Origin: CAZQHK01 sp964593455
GTDB lineage: Bacteria; Muiribacteriota; CAYSPT01
Assembly: GCA_964593455.1 (NCBI GenBank)
Contig: CAZQHK010000056.1
Location: 1-23,041, forward strand
Direction of reading: 5' to 3'
DNA length: 23,041 bases
Below are positions 14,235 through 23,002 of the stretch, piece after piece; positions within the stretch are counted from its first letter, which is position 1, and the number at the start of each line of letters is the position of its first letter. Position numbers and translations under genes: made by a program. Below the pieces are notes generated by a model, which saw only the letters and a list, made by a program, of their open reading frames with translations, was not told where the DNA came from and did not search any database.

Positions 14235-17211
14235 TCAGTTTCGATATCCGGTCCGCGTTGCCGAGAACTGTTTTCCCCATAAATCTACTTGCTTCAATAA
14301 GAGCGTGAAATGCGCTCTCCCGATTGGCGAGGAGTGTCTGTGCCGCTCCTTCAAGTCGCTTCGGATCGATATTTCTCAAGGCTATTCCCGCTTCAGGAAG
14401 GTGAAGCGTTTCAATAAATGAGCTGACCTTCGGATCGTACGGCAGTCCGATAAATGGTCTACCCCTCAGGCAGGCGAGGATGAGCGAGTGAAGTCTCATC
14501 CCGATAACCAGAGACATAGAATCCATGGTTTCAATAGCTGCCTCCAGGGTAAGGGCATTATTAGGAACGCTTGCCTGCACTCCCAGTTCCCTGGCTATCT
14601 CTTCGGAAATCCCACGGTCATGGTTTCTGTCAAAAGGCATGAGAACGACTCGATCGACGCTTTCCTCAAGCAGCGAGGCAATGGAGCGAATCAGGTCTGT
14701 CTTCACTGAATTGAAAAAGTTTCCCGATCGAACTGAAAGACCCAGAATAAAAGGTCTTTGCGGTGACGGCGGAGCCGGCGGCGGTAGCACTTCGGCCAAA
14801 GCGAAGGCCAGGTCGCCGCCGGTTTTTACCCGGGCCGGTGGTAAGCCTGGCCTGGCTATCCAATTGATTGAAGAGGAGTCCCGCAGGAAAACGAGATCGG
14901 CTGCTGCCAGCTCCCAGGCGGCTTTCCTGGTAGTGGCACTGTTCTTAAATGGTCCGATTCCGATTCCCCAATGGATATCAACTTTGCCCAGTATCCTGGC
15001 CATCCTGGCCAGGGTCAGGTAATAGTGTGAAGAAAATCTGCCGGTAACATCCTGGAGGAGTCCTCCTCCTCCGCTTATCACACCATTTGCACGGGCAATG
15101 GCGGCCAGCACCTGGAGGGGATTAAAACGGTTAACGGCGTCGAGGTCGAACTTGTAGGCGGTTTTCCTGGGGGCTCCGCTCAGTACCTCAATGTCCAAGC
15201 CCGAATCAGCTTTGCGCAAGGCAATAATTTCACCTGCCAGAACGAGGTCATCACCGAGATTGCCCATTCCGAAATAACCAGAGATCAGCACCCGCGGTTT
15301 CGTCTTACCCCATCCGAACGTCAAGGCCATCCAGGCAATGGCCAATCCGAAAGGAATACCAATCAGCAAACCATTTACGGATCGTAAGATAGATAGACTA
15401 AGTGGCGATTGAACATGGCAGAACGTATTGAAGAGAGAAACCTGTCCGATGGCAGCCAGCATGGCTAACAAGATATATTTTCTCCCCGACCGCCTGGCCA
15501 GCAGTGCTGCTCCCAGGATAAAAGCCGGATGTCCCAACAGCATTTCCTTCGTACGAGGCCTGGCGACCATAATGTTTTCCAGCCAATCACGGATATCTCG
15601 TTCCAGGTTGCTGGGTTTGAGTAGAGGCACGTTCCCGGATCGGGTGAGATACAGGATGGTTCCGGTTACCACCAGTAAAACGATGAGGAGATGGATAAGA
15701 GTCAGTCGTTCGGTGAAAAGCCGGTAAACCCGGCGAAGCGGGTGATCCATGCGGAAGAACAAAACGGCGGCGGTTAAAAATGGCGGGAGTAGATAGGCCA
15801 GTTTAACTCCGCGAAAAAGTGTTGCTCCAAACAGCATATCGGGGGTGGTAAGAAGAGAAGCGGTGACCAGTGCCCCGAACAGGGTGAAACCGGTAGCTCC
15901 CAGGAAAGCCCGTACCGCCCGGACCAGAATTTCCGGGCGGGTGTGAGGATTATGATCCTGTGCTTCCGTTGGCCAGAATCGGACAACAGCCGCGACCGGA
16001 AAAAACAAGGCCGCCCATAGAGCGATAACCTGATTAGGCTGGACATCGCCGTTGAGAAGGAAAGCCGAAAATACCAGAACAACAAGAAATCCGCACAGGG
16101 CCAGGGGACGTGGCGCCGCTGCCAACAGCATGGCTACCACGGGGATGAACACTACGGGAAATAGCAATGGTAAGAACATTGATATCGATGGTAGTTCATT
16201 CGAAACATGCAGGTTCTGTTCACGAAGCATGGATCTGGTGTTTTTCAGGAAGTCAAGATTTGTCTCCCACAAGTCGGTGTCTGTGTGCGTCCTGAACCGC
16301 AGAGCGGGGCAGAGAATAGTGACCCGCCGTTCCCGGGCCGCTCTGGCCAACCTGAACATGATCCTCCGATCGTGATTGTTCGCCACTATTTCCCGGGAAA
16401 TGATATGCGCTTTCAAGAATCGACCCGGCTTAAGCGACCGTTTAAGCGAATCCCATCCAATGGTCGCGCCAAACTCGACTTCCACCGGCCGTACTCCGCG
16501 GGCGCGGACCAGGTTCTTAATGCAATCGGATGACGGTAAAACAGTCCCTGAAATGAGAAGTGGAAGCTCGACCTGGTCCCACTCGGCCGTGTCCAGAATA
16601 TGTTCTATGATTCCGGTGTTTTCACCGGATCGGACAACGTAATGAGGAATGAGAAAGAATCCCTTCTGTTGCAGGAGGCGGATGGCGGTTCGTGGATATC
16701 CTATCCCCAAATGTTTTATCTTCGGCCATGACTTGACCGTGGCCGAGGGCGTTCGCTGAATCGTTAGGTCCATTGCCAGCGAGAGTTCTGTAAGCGTACC
16801 GTCTGCAACGGTAGTCTGCCTACAACGTGTGGCGGGGAAACGCAGGGTGAATACCTGTTTTAACTGTGAGGCCAGTTGTTTGTCCGGTGTGGTTAGCCTG
16901 GTCGGGAAGTCACTGGTTGCCGGCAGTTGATGTATCCTTCCATCTACCAGGGCGGAAGCCAGAGTGTCTTCGTGAATCAAAAGAGTCGTGAAACCGGAAG
17001 ATTTTAGATCATCCAGGAGTTGATCGAGAAGATATCCTCGGTATAGGGAGATATCCCTGAGATCCGAATAATCGACGGCCAGCATCACCTGGTTCAGTCC
17101 TGATTCCAGGTGAATTCGCGTAGCTAAGATTAGAAAAATGAGCAAGACCAGAAACAGTCCGGCTCCTATGCGGAGCAGGAGAAGTAGACGGGAATTATTG
17201 CGAGCCTGCAT
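14194..17211 (-). CDS. csaB: DUF5693-like membrane protein fused to CsaB polysaccharide pyruvyl transferase
   Basis: The 1005-residue protein has two parts. The N-terminal part (about 1-635) resembles DUF5693 proteins: one membrane anchor (about 9-28), an extracytoplasmic domain to about 335, then a cluster of about eight to ten hydrophobic segments to about 630. The C-terminal part (about 637-985) is a polysaccharide pyruvyl transferase of the CsaB type: ISGYFGMGNLGDDLVLAG (about 640-657), SGGGGLLQDVTGR (about 705-718), and GMRLHSLILACLRGRPFIGLPYDPKVSSF split over about 895-925. CsaB adds ketal-linked pyruvate to the secondary cell-wall polymer that anchors SLH-domain surface proteins. The two parts are usually separate genes (family knowledge), so this looks like a fusion. 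The start has only a weak AAAGG site. The 3' end overlaps the small zinc-ribbon gene by 41 bases. Confidence 0.88.
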   Translation of the reverse strand: MQARNNSRLLLLLRIGAGLFLVLLIFLILATRIHLESGLNQVMLAVDYSDLRDISLYRGYLLDQLLDDLKSSGFTTLLIHEDTLASALVDGRIHQLPATSDFPTRLTTPDKQLASQLKQVFTLRFPATRCRQTTVADGTLTELSLAMDLTIQRTPSATVKSWPKIKHLGIGYPRTAIRLLQQKGFFLIPHYVVRSGENTGIIEHILDTAEWDQVELPLLISGTVLPSSDCIKNLVRARGVRPVEVEFGATIGWDSLKRSLKPGRFLKAHIISREIVANNHDRRIMFRLARAARERRVTILCPALRFRTHTDTDLWETNLDFLKNTRSMLREQNLHVSNELPSISMFLPLLFPVVFIPVVAMLLAAAPRPLALCGFLVVLVFSAFLLNGDVQPNQVIALWAALFFPVAAVVRFWPTEAQDHNPHTRPEILVRAVRAFLGATGFTLFGALVTASLLTTPDMLFGATLFRGVKLAYLLPPFLTAAVLFFRMDHPLRRVYRLFTERLTLIHLLIVLLVVTGTILYLTRSGNVPLLKPSNLERDIRDWLENIMVARPRTKEMLLGHPAFILGAALLARRSGRKYILLAMLAAIGQVSLFNTFCHVQSPLSLSILRSVNGLLIGIPFGLAIAWMALTFGWGKTKPRVLISGYFGMGNLGDDLVLAGEIIALRKADSGLDIEVLSGAPRKTAYKFDLDAVNRFNPLQVLAAIARANGVISGGGGLLQDVTGRFSSHYYLTLARMARILGKVDIHWGIGIGPFKNSATTRKAAWELAAADLVFLRDSSSINWIARPGLPPARVKTGGDLAFALAEVLPPPAPPSPQRPFILGLSVRSGNFFNSVKTDLIRSIASLLEESVDRVVLMPFDRNHDRGISEEIARELGVQASVPNNALTLEAAIETMDSMSLVIGMRLHSLILACLRGRPFIGLPYDPKVSSFIETLHLPEAGIALRNIDPKRLEGAAQTLLANRESAFHALIEASRFMGKTVLGNADRISKLIRSHWEDHSSQAL

Positions 17212-17301
17212 GAGTCACAAGCCTTTCTGATTAAGGCGCAACCGCCATTACTCCCTGGTGCTGTAAGTATCCATTGGAGACCGGTCCCGACATCATCGGA
17301 G

Positions 17302-17336
17302 TATGGAAATACCGGAGAGTATTTCCATAATGGAAA
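17302..17336. repeat. Overlapping inverted repeats between the 90-residue gene and the csaB fusion
   Basis: A perfect 11-bp inverted repeat, TATGGAAATAC (17302-17312) with GTATTTCCATA (17319-17329), has a 6-base loop. Its right arm is shared with a second palindrome, TTTCCAT-A-ATGGAAA (17322-17336). Three alternating copies of ATGGAAA/TTTCCAT thus lie within 33 bases. No T run follows on either strand, so a terminator is unlikely. An operator or RNA switch is more plausible. A weaker 7-bp hairpin TAAACGG/CCGTTTA lies at 17347-17369 over the stop codon of the neighbouring gene. Confidence 0.7.
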
Positions 17337-17366
17337 ACTCGCGAAATAAACGGGTCAGAAATCCGT

Positions 17367-17639
17367 TTAGATTATCAGAAAAATTCCGATGATGACATAC
17401 CCGCCGATGATCAGGAAGGGGCTCAGGCTTGTGGACCCGGTTCCCATGGTGATCAAGCCTATCAGAAGAACTAGAAACCCAACGATGAAACCGATGATGT
17501 TTTTCATCTCGAAGTCACGTTCTTCATCTGTTACTTCTTCAAGATCGTTCGGTTCATCCTCTTCAGCTACCGTTGTTTCAGGCTCTTCGGTCTCTTCGGT
17601 TTTTCCCAGTTCTTGTTTTTCTTCTTTTTCTTCGCTCAT
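17367..17639 (-). CDS. Small acidic membrane protein, 90 residues
   Basis: The N-terminal half (1-43) is a highly acidic, Glu-rich, probably disordered tail (MSEEKEEKQELGKTEETEE...). The C-terminal half holds two membrane helices (about 47-66 and 74-90) separated by a short GTGSTSLS turn. GAAAGGAG is placed 9 bases before the ATG. No family is recognised. It lies in the chain of minus-strand genes, 20 bases after the DUF2993 gene. The next gene, the csaB fusion, begins only after a 155-base gap that holds the overlapping palindromes, so the fusion may be separately controlled. Confidence 0.75.
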   Translation of the reverse strand: MSEEKEEKQELGKTEETEEPETTVAEEDEPNDLEEVTDEERDFEMKNIIGFIVGFLVLLIGLITMGTGSTSLSPFLIIGGYVIIGIFLII

Positions 17640-17659
17640 CTACCGAAGCTCCTTTCAAA

Positions 17660-18463
17660 TTATTCAATTTCTGCCGATTTGTTTTCGAAACTCGTAATTG
17701 TCATGACTCCCTCTTCCAGTAAGATGGTTTCGAGCTTTACTTTGAAAGGAAGCGTGCTCATGTCCAGTACGGGATTGATCTTCTTCACCAGTTGTTTGAT
17801 AACCATGGACGGCATTCTGACCCGGGAGATTTCGAGCTTATTGGGATAGAAATAAATCTTGTTGCCATCATGGATGAAAAAGTAACCACGGGCCCAAAAC
17901 TCGGATTGTAATATCCACCACTGGGCAGCGCCTTTGAGGGAAATCTGGCCTGGTTTTAACTCGATCTCGGGCCGGCTGATTTTGAGTTTGTTGGCTTTGA
18001 TCTTGAGAAATTCGTTGAGATCGTCCTGGTGGACCACCAGATTCATATCGATCTGAGCGGCTGATTTCAAGCGCAGTTTCTCTTCGCCCCAGAGAATATT
18101 CAAGTCGATAACCGGTTTCTGGAAATCAAAGTAGACCTGATGAATACGCATCCCCTCGATCCTACCTTCGTCCACCGAAATGATTATCCGGTCGAACCGT
18201 CCTCCCAACCGGTGGGAAAGACTTTTGCTGATGATCTCTATCTCGATGTTCTTAGCTCCGTCCAGTTCCCGCAGCATCCCGGCAAAGAGTTTGCTCCTGA
18301 GAATTTTAAATTCGCTGGAAATAAAATCTTGGAACATTTCAGTTTTATAGGAATCACCTTCAGCCGCGCGGATAGAGGCCGGCCCGATGACAGTGAGTCC
18401 CAGGCAGAGAATCAAAAAAATGATAACGGGTTTTGAACTGTGAATTGAACCTGTCACTTCCAC
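17660..18463 (-). CDS. DUF2993 (LmeA-like) secreted phospholipid-binding protein
   Basis: The 267-residue protein has a signal peptide (about 10-34, cleavage after IRAA) and a mature domain matching the DUF2993/LmeA pattern. An early I-E-I-x-S-K-S segment (about 74-80) is followed by GRFDRIIISVDEGRIEGMRIHQVYFDF and alternating beta strands. The C-terminal MVIKQLVKKINPVLDMSTLPFKVKLETILLEEGVMTI is typical. Mycobacterial LmeA binds phospholipid and supports lipomannan elongation. The role here is unknown, but an envelope lipid function is likely. The start is GTG at 18463, fixed by AGAGGAG 7 bases upstream. It overlaps the end of the UshA-like gene by 10 bases, so translation is probably coupled. 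Confidence 0.8.
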   Translation of the reverse strand: MEVTGSIHSSKPVIIFLILCLGLTVIGPASIRAAEGDSYKTEMFQDFISSEFKILRSKLFAGMLRELDGAKNIEIEIISKSLSHRLGGRFDRIIISVDEGRIEGMRIHQVYFDFQKPVIDLNILWGEEKLRLKSAAQIDMNLVVHQDDLNEFLKIKANKLKISRPEIELKPGQISLKGAAQWWILQSEFWARGYFFIHDGNKIYFYPNKLEISRVRMPSMVIKQLVKKINPVLDMSTLPFKVKLETILLEEGVMTITSFENKSAEIE

Positions 18464-19983
18464 GGGCGGGCTCCTCTCTTGGCCGGAGTCTTGTGATCCA
18501 GGGCTTCACTGATATAAAAGGTTACCACTTCTCTCACATCATGGAAAGAGCAAAATTGTACATCGATGTCTTTAATAAACGGATCACCGTTCAATTTCGC
18601 CTTAAGCTCTTGTATCAGGGATTCCGGCAGGGCTATTGTCACCTGCTCCCATGGGCGGTTTTCAGGATACGGATGTTTTAATTCAGGTTCTGCCGGAGAG
18701 AGTGTGTAGCCGGACAAGATTGTGAGAAAACGCTCCCGGGCTTCCCAGGCTACGGACAGGGACAGGACGGCCACCCGCTCAGGTTGTACGAACAACGAGT
18801 AGATATCACCCCGCCTTAGTGGAATGTCAGGCGGCGGCAGGCCCGGCCGAAACAGGGTCGGGATAGTCAGGCCTGACCAGGAATTAGCGTGATGGCGCAG
18901 GGCCTCGGCGGTAAAAACGGCGCTATCTTCTGGTGTCTTGATCCGGTGCAGTATATCGAGCCTTCTGGTAAGCACTTCCGGGTACAGAATTTCAGCCATC
19001 CATCTGGCGGCTTTGTTCTCTCGCGGCGCCAGATAGCTGATGATGTCCGGGGCTTCCTGCATTGGTGAGTCAACTTCCAGTGCCTCGAGCGTGAAACTCA
19101 GGACCCCGCCGGGTCTGAAGACCAGGTTCAGTTTGACTACCTCTTCTGGTCCCCGGGGAGCGTGAGCGACCACCGTGCGGTCTTCCCGCCAGGCCAGGGG
19201 GGTAACGATGGATTCTTCTTTCAGCCCCAGGACGAGGTCTATATAGTCTCCCAATTGCTCGTGGAGGTGAAAGAACTCCACCACTGTCATGTCAGCCAGG
19301 ATAACGGTCATATCGGCGCCGGCCTTTTTTATCAACTTACGGACTTCGTTAAAGGCAGCAGTAACATCGCTGACATTGACCCTTCGGCGTACGTCTTGTG
19401 GTAGGCGCTGCCGGGCTTTCTCACCGAGAAGACCGGTAAACCCGATTCTAAGTCCTCCGGGAACATCGATAACCGTATATCGTGGCAGAAGTGGACGCCT
19501 GGTGACTTTATCGTAGAGGTTGGCGCATACCACCGGGACATCGGTGGCGGAAATCTTCTGTAGGAGCGCTTGAAATCCCTGTTCAATGTCGTTGGAGCCA
19601 ATGGTGGCGCAGCGATACTGAAGACGGTCGAGAATGGAGAAATCCATCCTGCCTGAATCCTGCCGTGTGGCCGGGGAAAATCCGGAACTGAGATTTCCGC
19701 AGTCAACCGCCAGGACGTGGGGTGTTCCCCGGCGATGCCAGGAAAAAATAGAAGCCCGTTTGGCCGTGTTCCAGGTGGCGGGGGGTAAAGCCAGGTGCCG
19801 GCCCTTGGTATTAGCGGTTACCAGGAACGTCAGGGGAATATATCGAATATTTACCGGTCCGGGAGTTGGCGCGGACAATGGCGAAGTATTCAGAACCAGG
19901 AGTGAGAGCAGCGAAAAAATAACTAATAGTCTGTCTCTCTTATTGCTAAAGGCTGATCTCTGTCGTTTCGTTTTCCAGGACAT
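18454..19983 (-). CDS. Secreted UshA-like 5'-nucleotidase family protein lacking metal-ligand motifs
   Basis: From the ATG at 19983 the protein has 509 residues: signal or anchor segment about 16-38, a metallophosphatase-like domain about 45-300, and a 5'_nucleotid_C-like domain about 370-450 (PLRRGDIYSLFVQPERVAVLSLS resembles the GDIYSLFPF strand). The usual metal-site motifs are replaced: DxHGH by ANTKGRH (57-63), DAGD by DCGN (94-97), GNHEFD by GSNDIEQG (129-136), and the late GHxH by LGLKEES. Only the Asn of the PVVCANLY strand is kept. Catalysis is doubtful, so a binding role is more likely. A start at 20088 would overlap the GGDEF gene by 143 bases. I prefer 19983 (38-base overlap), though its ribosome site is weak. 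It overlaps the DUF2993 gene by 10 bases. Confidence 0.75.
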   Translation of the reverse strand: MSWKTKRQRSAFSNKRDRLLVIFSLLSLLVLNTSPLSAPTPGPVNIRYIPLTFLVTANTKGRHLALPPATWNTAKRASIFSWHRRGTPHVLAVDCGNLSSGFSPATRQDSGRMDFSILDRLQYRCATIGSNDIEQGFQALLQKISATDVPVVCANLYDKVTRRPLLPRYTVIDVPGGLRIGFTGLLGEKARQRLPQDVRRRVNVSDVTAAFNEVRKLIKKAGADMTVILADMTVVEFFHLHEQLGDYIDLVLGLKEESIVTPLAWREDRTVVAHAPRGPEEVVKLNLVFRPGGVLSFTLEALEVDSPMQEAPDIISYLAPRENKAARWMAEILYPEVLTRRLDILHRIKTPEDSAVFTAEALRHHANSWSGLTIPTLFRPGLPPPDIPLRRGDIYSLFVQPERVAVLSLSVAWEARERFLTILSGYTLSPAEPELKHPYPENRPWEQVTIALPESLIQELKAKLNGDPFIKDIDVQFCSFHDVREVVTFYISEALDHKTPAKRGARPWK

Positions 19984-21616
19984 TTTTAGCTTTCGTGGGA
20001 GCTGTGGACGTCCGGTTTCTTCCGGCGTTTTTGGACGTGAACAGGGCTTCGTCAGCCAGCTTGATAAGTTCATCCTTTTCGGTGCCATGGTCCGGGAAAG
20101 TAGCTATACCAAGACTAATAGTAACACTGAGCGCCTTATCCAGTTCTGGATCCGTGTAGGCGGCGGCGGCCACCTCTTTCCTGACCCGCTCGGCGAAGAT
20201 ATAAGCGCCTTGTTGATCGGTCTTGGGCAAAATAACGATAAACTCTTCTCCCCCGTACCTGGCCGCCAGGTCGATGTCCTCCCGGATGTTATTCTTGACT
20301 ATTTTGGCGGTCTCGGCCAGCACCATGTCTCCTATCTGATGCCCGTAGGTATCGTTGAAGTTTTTAAAATGATCGATATCGGTCATGATGATGGAGAATT
20401 TCTCGGCGTATCGCTGAGAACGCTTTACCTCTTTCAGCAGGGTTTCCTGGAAGTAGCGGTTGCAGAAAAGTTGTGTGAGCCCATCGACATTGGCCAATTC
20501 CCGGATTCGTTCGAAAAGCTTGGCATTGTTGATGGCCATGGCTGCCATGCTCGACAATATATAGAGGAGGCGTGTTTCTTCCTGGCTGACCTGTCCGGAG
20601 CGAAGCCGGCCGATATTAATGACGCCCAGCAACTCGTTACCGAAACTCAACGGCGCGCACAATACCGTTCTGATGACATTGTGCTGCGGGATGGAGGCGA
20701 GCTTGTAGTCTTTCTTCATCTCGAACGTAGAGAGCAGTTTCCGTTCCTTGGCCACCCAGCCGATGACCCCTTCTCCCACGGGTATGGCAACATCGCTGAT
20801 GGCGGCTTCTTCACCGTCCCAGCCGTAGAAAACCTTCGGTTTCAAAAAGCCCCGTTCCACCAGCAGTACCTCGGCCCGCTCGGCATCAAGCAGCTTAATA
20901 ACGGCTTTGTTGATGTTTTCAAGCACACTGTTCAGTTCCAGGGCTCCGGCCATCTCTTTGGAGAGGTTATAGAACATGGTTACGAAGTTGGCGAGTCTGA
21001 ATATCTTTTTATCCGATTTCTTGACCTGCTCCTTGAGTTGATCCTCTGAGGTAGTTACCTGGGCATGTTTGGCCTGCAGTTTAAGATAGTCTTCCTTGTA
21101 CTTGGAGTAGGTTCTTTGTTGGGCTTTAAATTTGCGGTCGGACAGAAAACCGATCAGGGTACCAGTAAGCAGGTAGATAGCGATAACCGCCCAGTGTTCT
21201 CCGACAAACTCCATGGATTCCAGAGCGGGATTGATGGTTGTAAAGGCTCCCAGGATGAAGCTGGCCAGTCCGCCGAAGACCAGTCCGCCCAATGTCCCCA
21301 TCAAGGCGCCGGCGGCAGAGATGGGAATCAGGTAGACCAGGCTGAGAAAAAAGAATGTTTTCCCTCTCAGATGAGGGAGCCTCTCGGTCAGCATGACGGT
21401 TTTGATGTTTGACTCGATATCTTCCTGGATACCGTCTATATAAGCATCCCCAAGGGGATCGTACCGCATGACGTCCTCGTCATTTAGCTTAATGCTTTCG
21501 GTGTCGAAAAAATGACTATTCAGATCAAGGTAAACGAAGTTGACACCGGCGGCTCCGATCAAAAGCACAATGATCAAAATTATTTTAATTGTTGATTTCT
21601 CCATAGGGCTCGCCAT
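19946..21616 (-). CDS. Membrane-anchored GAF-GGDEF diguanylate cyclase
   Basis: From ATG 21616 the product has 556 residues. It has one N-terminal membrane helix (about 7-28), an extracytoplasmic loop, and a hydrophobic block of about three helices (about 87-155). A coiled coil (about 165-205) leads to a GAF domain (about 215-370) and a GGDEF domain (about 375-535). The active-site motif ARYGGEEF is intact, with the metal-binding DIDHFKNFND upstream, so it should make c-di-GMP from two GTP. The product inhibition (I) site is not canonical: the sequence reads REDID where RxxD should stand, so Arg and Asp are one residue too far apart. AAGGGGG lies about 11 bases before this ATG; GTG 21661 is a less likely start. 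It follows metK after 66 bases and precedes the UshA-like gene with overlap. Confidence 0.92.
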   Translation of the reverse strand: MASPMEKSTIKIILIIVLLIGAAGVNFVYLDLNSHFFDTESIKLNDEDVMRYDPLGDAYIDGIQEDIESNIKTVMLTERLPHLRGKTFFFLSLVYLIPISAAGALMGTLGGLVFGGLASFILGAFTTINPALESMEFVGEHWAVIAIYLLTGTLIGFLSDRKFKAQQRTYSKYKEDYLKLQAKHAQVTTSEDQLKEQVKKSDKKIFRLANFVTMFYNLSKEMAGALELNSVLENINKAVIKLLDAERAEVLLVERGFLKPKVFYGWDGEEAAISDVAIPVGEGVIGWVAKERKLLSTFEMKKDYKLASIPQHNVIRTVLCAPLSFGNELLGVINIGRLRSGQVSQEETRLLYILSSMAAMAINNAKLFERIRELANVDGLTQLFCNRYFQETLLKEVKRSQRYAEKFSIIMTDIDHFKNFNDTYGHQIGDMVLAETAKIVKNNIREDIDLAARYGGEEFIVILPKTDQQGAYIFAERVRKEVAAAAYTDPELDKALSVTISLGIATFPDHGTEKDELIKLADEALFTSKNAGRNRTSTAPTKAKNVLENETTEISL

Positions 21617-21682
21617 AGAATATAAGTCCCCCTTCTGCTCAATCCTGCTTTTAATCCCCACCAGGATACTGCTGCTTATATT

Positions 21683-22906
21683 TTAATGTTCGGCGGCTAT
21701 TTCATCCGCTTTCAGGTTTATCGCTTGCCGAAGGGCTTCAACCTTATCGGTCCGTTCCCACGGCAGATCTATATCGTCTCGTCCGAAATGGCCATACGCA
21801 GCTGTCTGCTGGTAAATGGGCTGCCGAAGCTGAAGGTCTCTCAGAATCGCTCCAGGCCTGAGATCAAAAGTGTCCAGGATGGCCAACTCGATGGCCTCCT
21901 CATCAAACTTGGCGGTCCCGAAGGTTTCTACCAGGAGCGAAACGGGATGAGCTATGCCAATGGCGTAGGCCACTTCCAGTTCGCAGCGGTCTGCCAGTCC
22001 GGCGGCTACGACGTTCTTGGCGATGTAGCGGGCCATATAGGCGCCGGAACGGTCCACTTTTGTCGGATCTTTGCCTGAAAAAGCACCGCCACCGTGCCGC
22101 CCGGCTCCGCCGTACGTGTCGACAATGATCTTCCGTCCGGTAAGCCCGGCGTCACCTTCCGGTCCTCCGATAGCAAACTTGCCGGTCGGGTTGACGAATA
22201 ACTTGGTTTTCTCGTCCAGGTATTCCTTTGGTACGATCCGGCAGATGACTTCCCGTATGATATCGCTCTTAATGGTGTCGTAAGAGACATCCGGGTGGTG
22301 TTGGGCGGAGATAACGACGGCCTCGACCCGGACCGGTTTACCGTCCTCGTACTCCACTGTGACCTGGGATTTTCCATCCGGCCGGAGGTAATCGAGGATA
22401 CCTTGTTTCCTTACGGCAGTCAGCTGTTTCACCAGTTTGTGAGCCAGCATGATGGGTAGCGGCATGAGTTCCGGGGTTTCCCGACAGGCATAACCAAACA
22501 TCATGCCCTGGTCTCCGGCACCCTGGCTTTCAATCTCATCTATTTCACCATGTTCCCGTTCTTCCAGTGAATGGTTGACGCCGCAGGCGATGTCGGGCGA
22601 CTGCTCCTTGATCATTGTCAGGACGGCGCACGTTCTGGCATCGAGACCATGTTCCGGCTTGGTGTATCCGATATCAGCGACGGTCTTCCGGACAATCTTG
22701 GAAATGTCGATATAGGTGCTGGTGGTGATCTCGCCGGTAACCATGACCAAACCGGTGGTAGTCATAGTCTCGCAGGCTACCCGGGCCTGAGGGTCATCGG
22801 TGTAAATAGCATCGAGTACGGCATCGGAAATCTGATCGCAGAGTTTGTCAGGATGTCCTTCCGTAACAGATTCGGATGTAAATAATGTTTTTTTCCTTGA
22901 GTGCAT
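21683..22906 (-). CDS. metK: S-adenosylmethionine synthetase MetK
   Basis: The 407-residue protein makes S-adenosylmethionine from methionine and ATP in the cytoplasm, working as a tetramer. Family motifs are all present: FTSESVTEGHPDKLCDQISD at the N-terminus (methionine/ATP site), GAGDQGMMFGYAC, the flexible-loop region with PDGKSQVTVEY, GGPEGDAGLTGRKIIVDTYGG, and the P-loop-like GGGAFSGKDPTKVDRS. No key residue appears to be missing. It is slightly longer than the E. coli enzyme, as in many other lineages. Start ATG 22906 has a CGAGG ribosome site about 10 bases upstream. A good promoter lies at 22973-23002, leaving a leader of only about 60 bases. This is too short for the known SAM riboswitches. 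Confidence 0.97.
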   Translation of the reverse strand: MHSRKKTLFTSESVTEGHPDKLCDQISDAVLDAIYTDDPQARVACETMTTTGLVMVTGEITTSTYIDISKIVRKTVADIGYTKPEHGLDARTCAVLTMIKEQSPDIACGVNHSLEEREHGEIDEIESQGAGDQGMMFGYACRETPELMPLPIMLAHKLVKQLTAVRKQGILDYLRPDGKSQVTVEYEDGKPVRVEAVVISAQHHPDVSYDTIKSDIIREVICRIVPKEYLDEKTKLFVNPTGKFAIGGPEGDAGLTGRKIIVDTYGGAGRHGGGAFSGKDPTKVDRSGAYMARYIAKNVVAAGLADRCELEVAYAIGIAHPVSLLVETFGTAKFDEEAIELAILDTFDLRPGAILRDLQLRQPIYQQTAAYGHFGRDDIDLPWERTDKVEALRQAINLKADEIAAEH

Positions 22907-22972
22907 GATGTAAAACCTCGTTCCCTAATTTAGCTTTTACTTAGCGCTGATTACTTAGATAAAATATGGAGA

Positions 22973-23002
22973 ATCTTACCATGACGGAAAAGAGAAAGTC
23001 AA
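22973..23002 (-). promoter_or_regulatory. Promoter of metK
   Basis: On the minus strand TTGACT (22997-23002, 5/6 match to the -35 box) is followed after 18 bases by TAAGAT (22973-22978, 4/6 match to the -10 box). The predicted start is about 60 bases before the metK ATG. The -35 box lies inside the inverted repeat at 22993-23017. Confidence 0.65.

Noticed and set aside
17302..17329. Rho-independent terminator at the 11-bp inverted repeat
   Set aside because: Neither strand has a T run after the stem, so it is listed as a repeat or operator instead.
19634..21049. 471-codon plus-strand open frame
   Set aside because: It is antisense to the GAF-GGDEF and UshA-like genes. The GGEEF and GAF motifs on the other strand are unmistakable, and this frame reads as their shadow.
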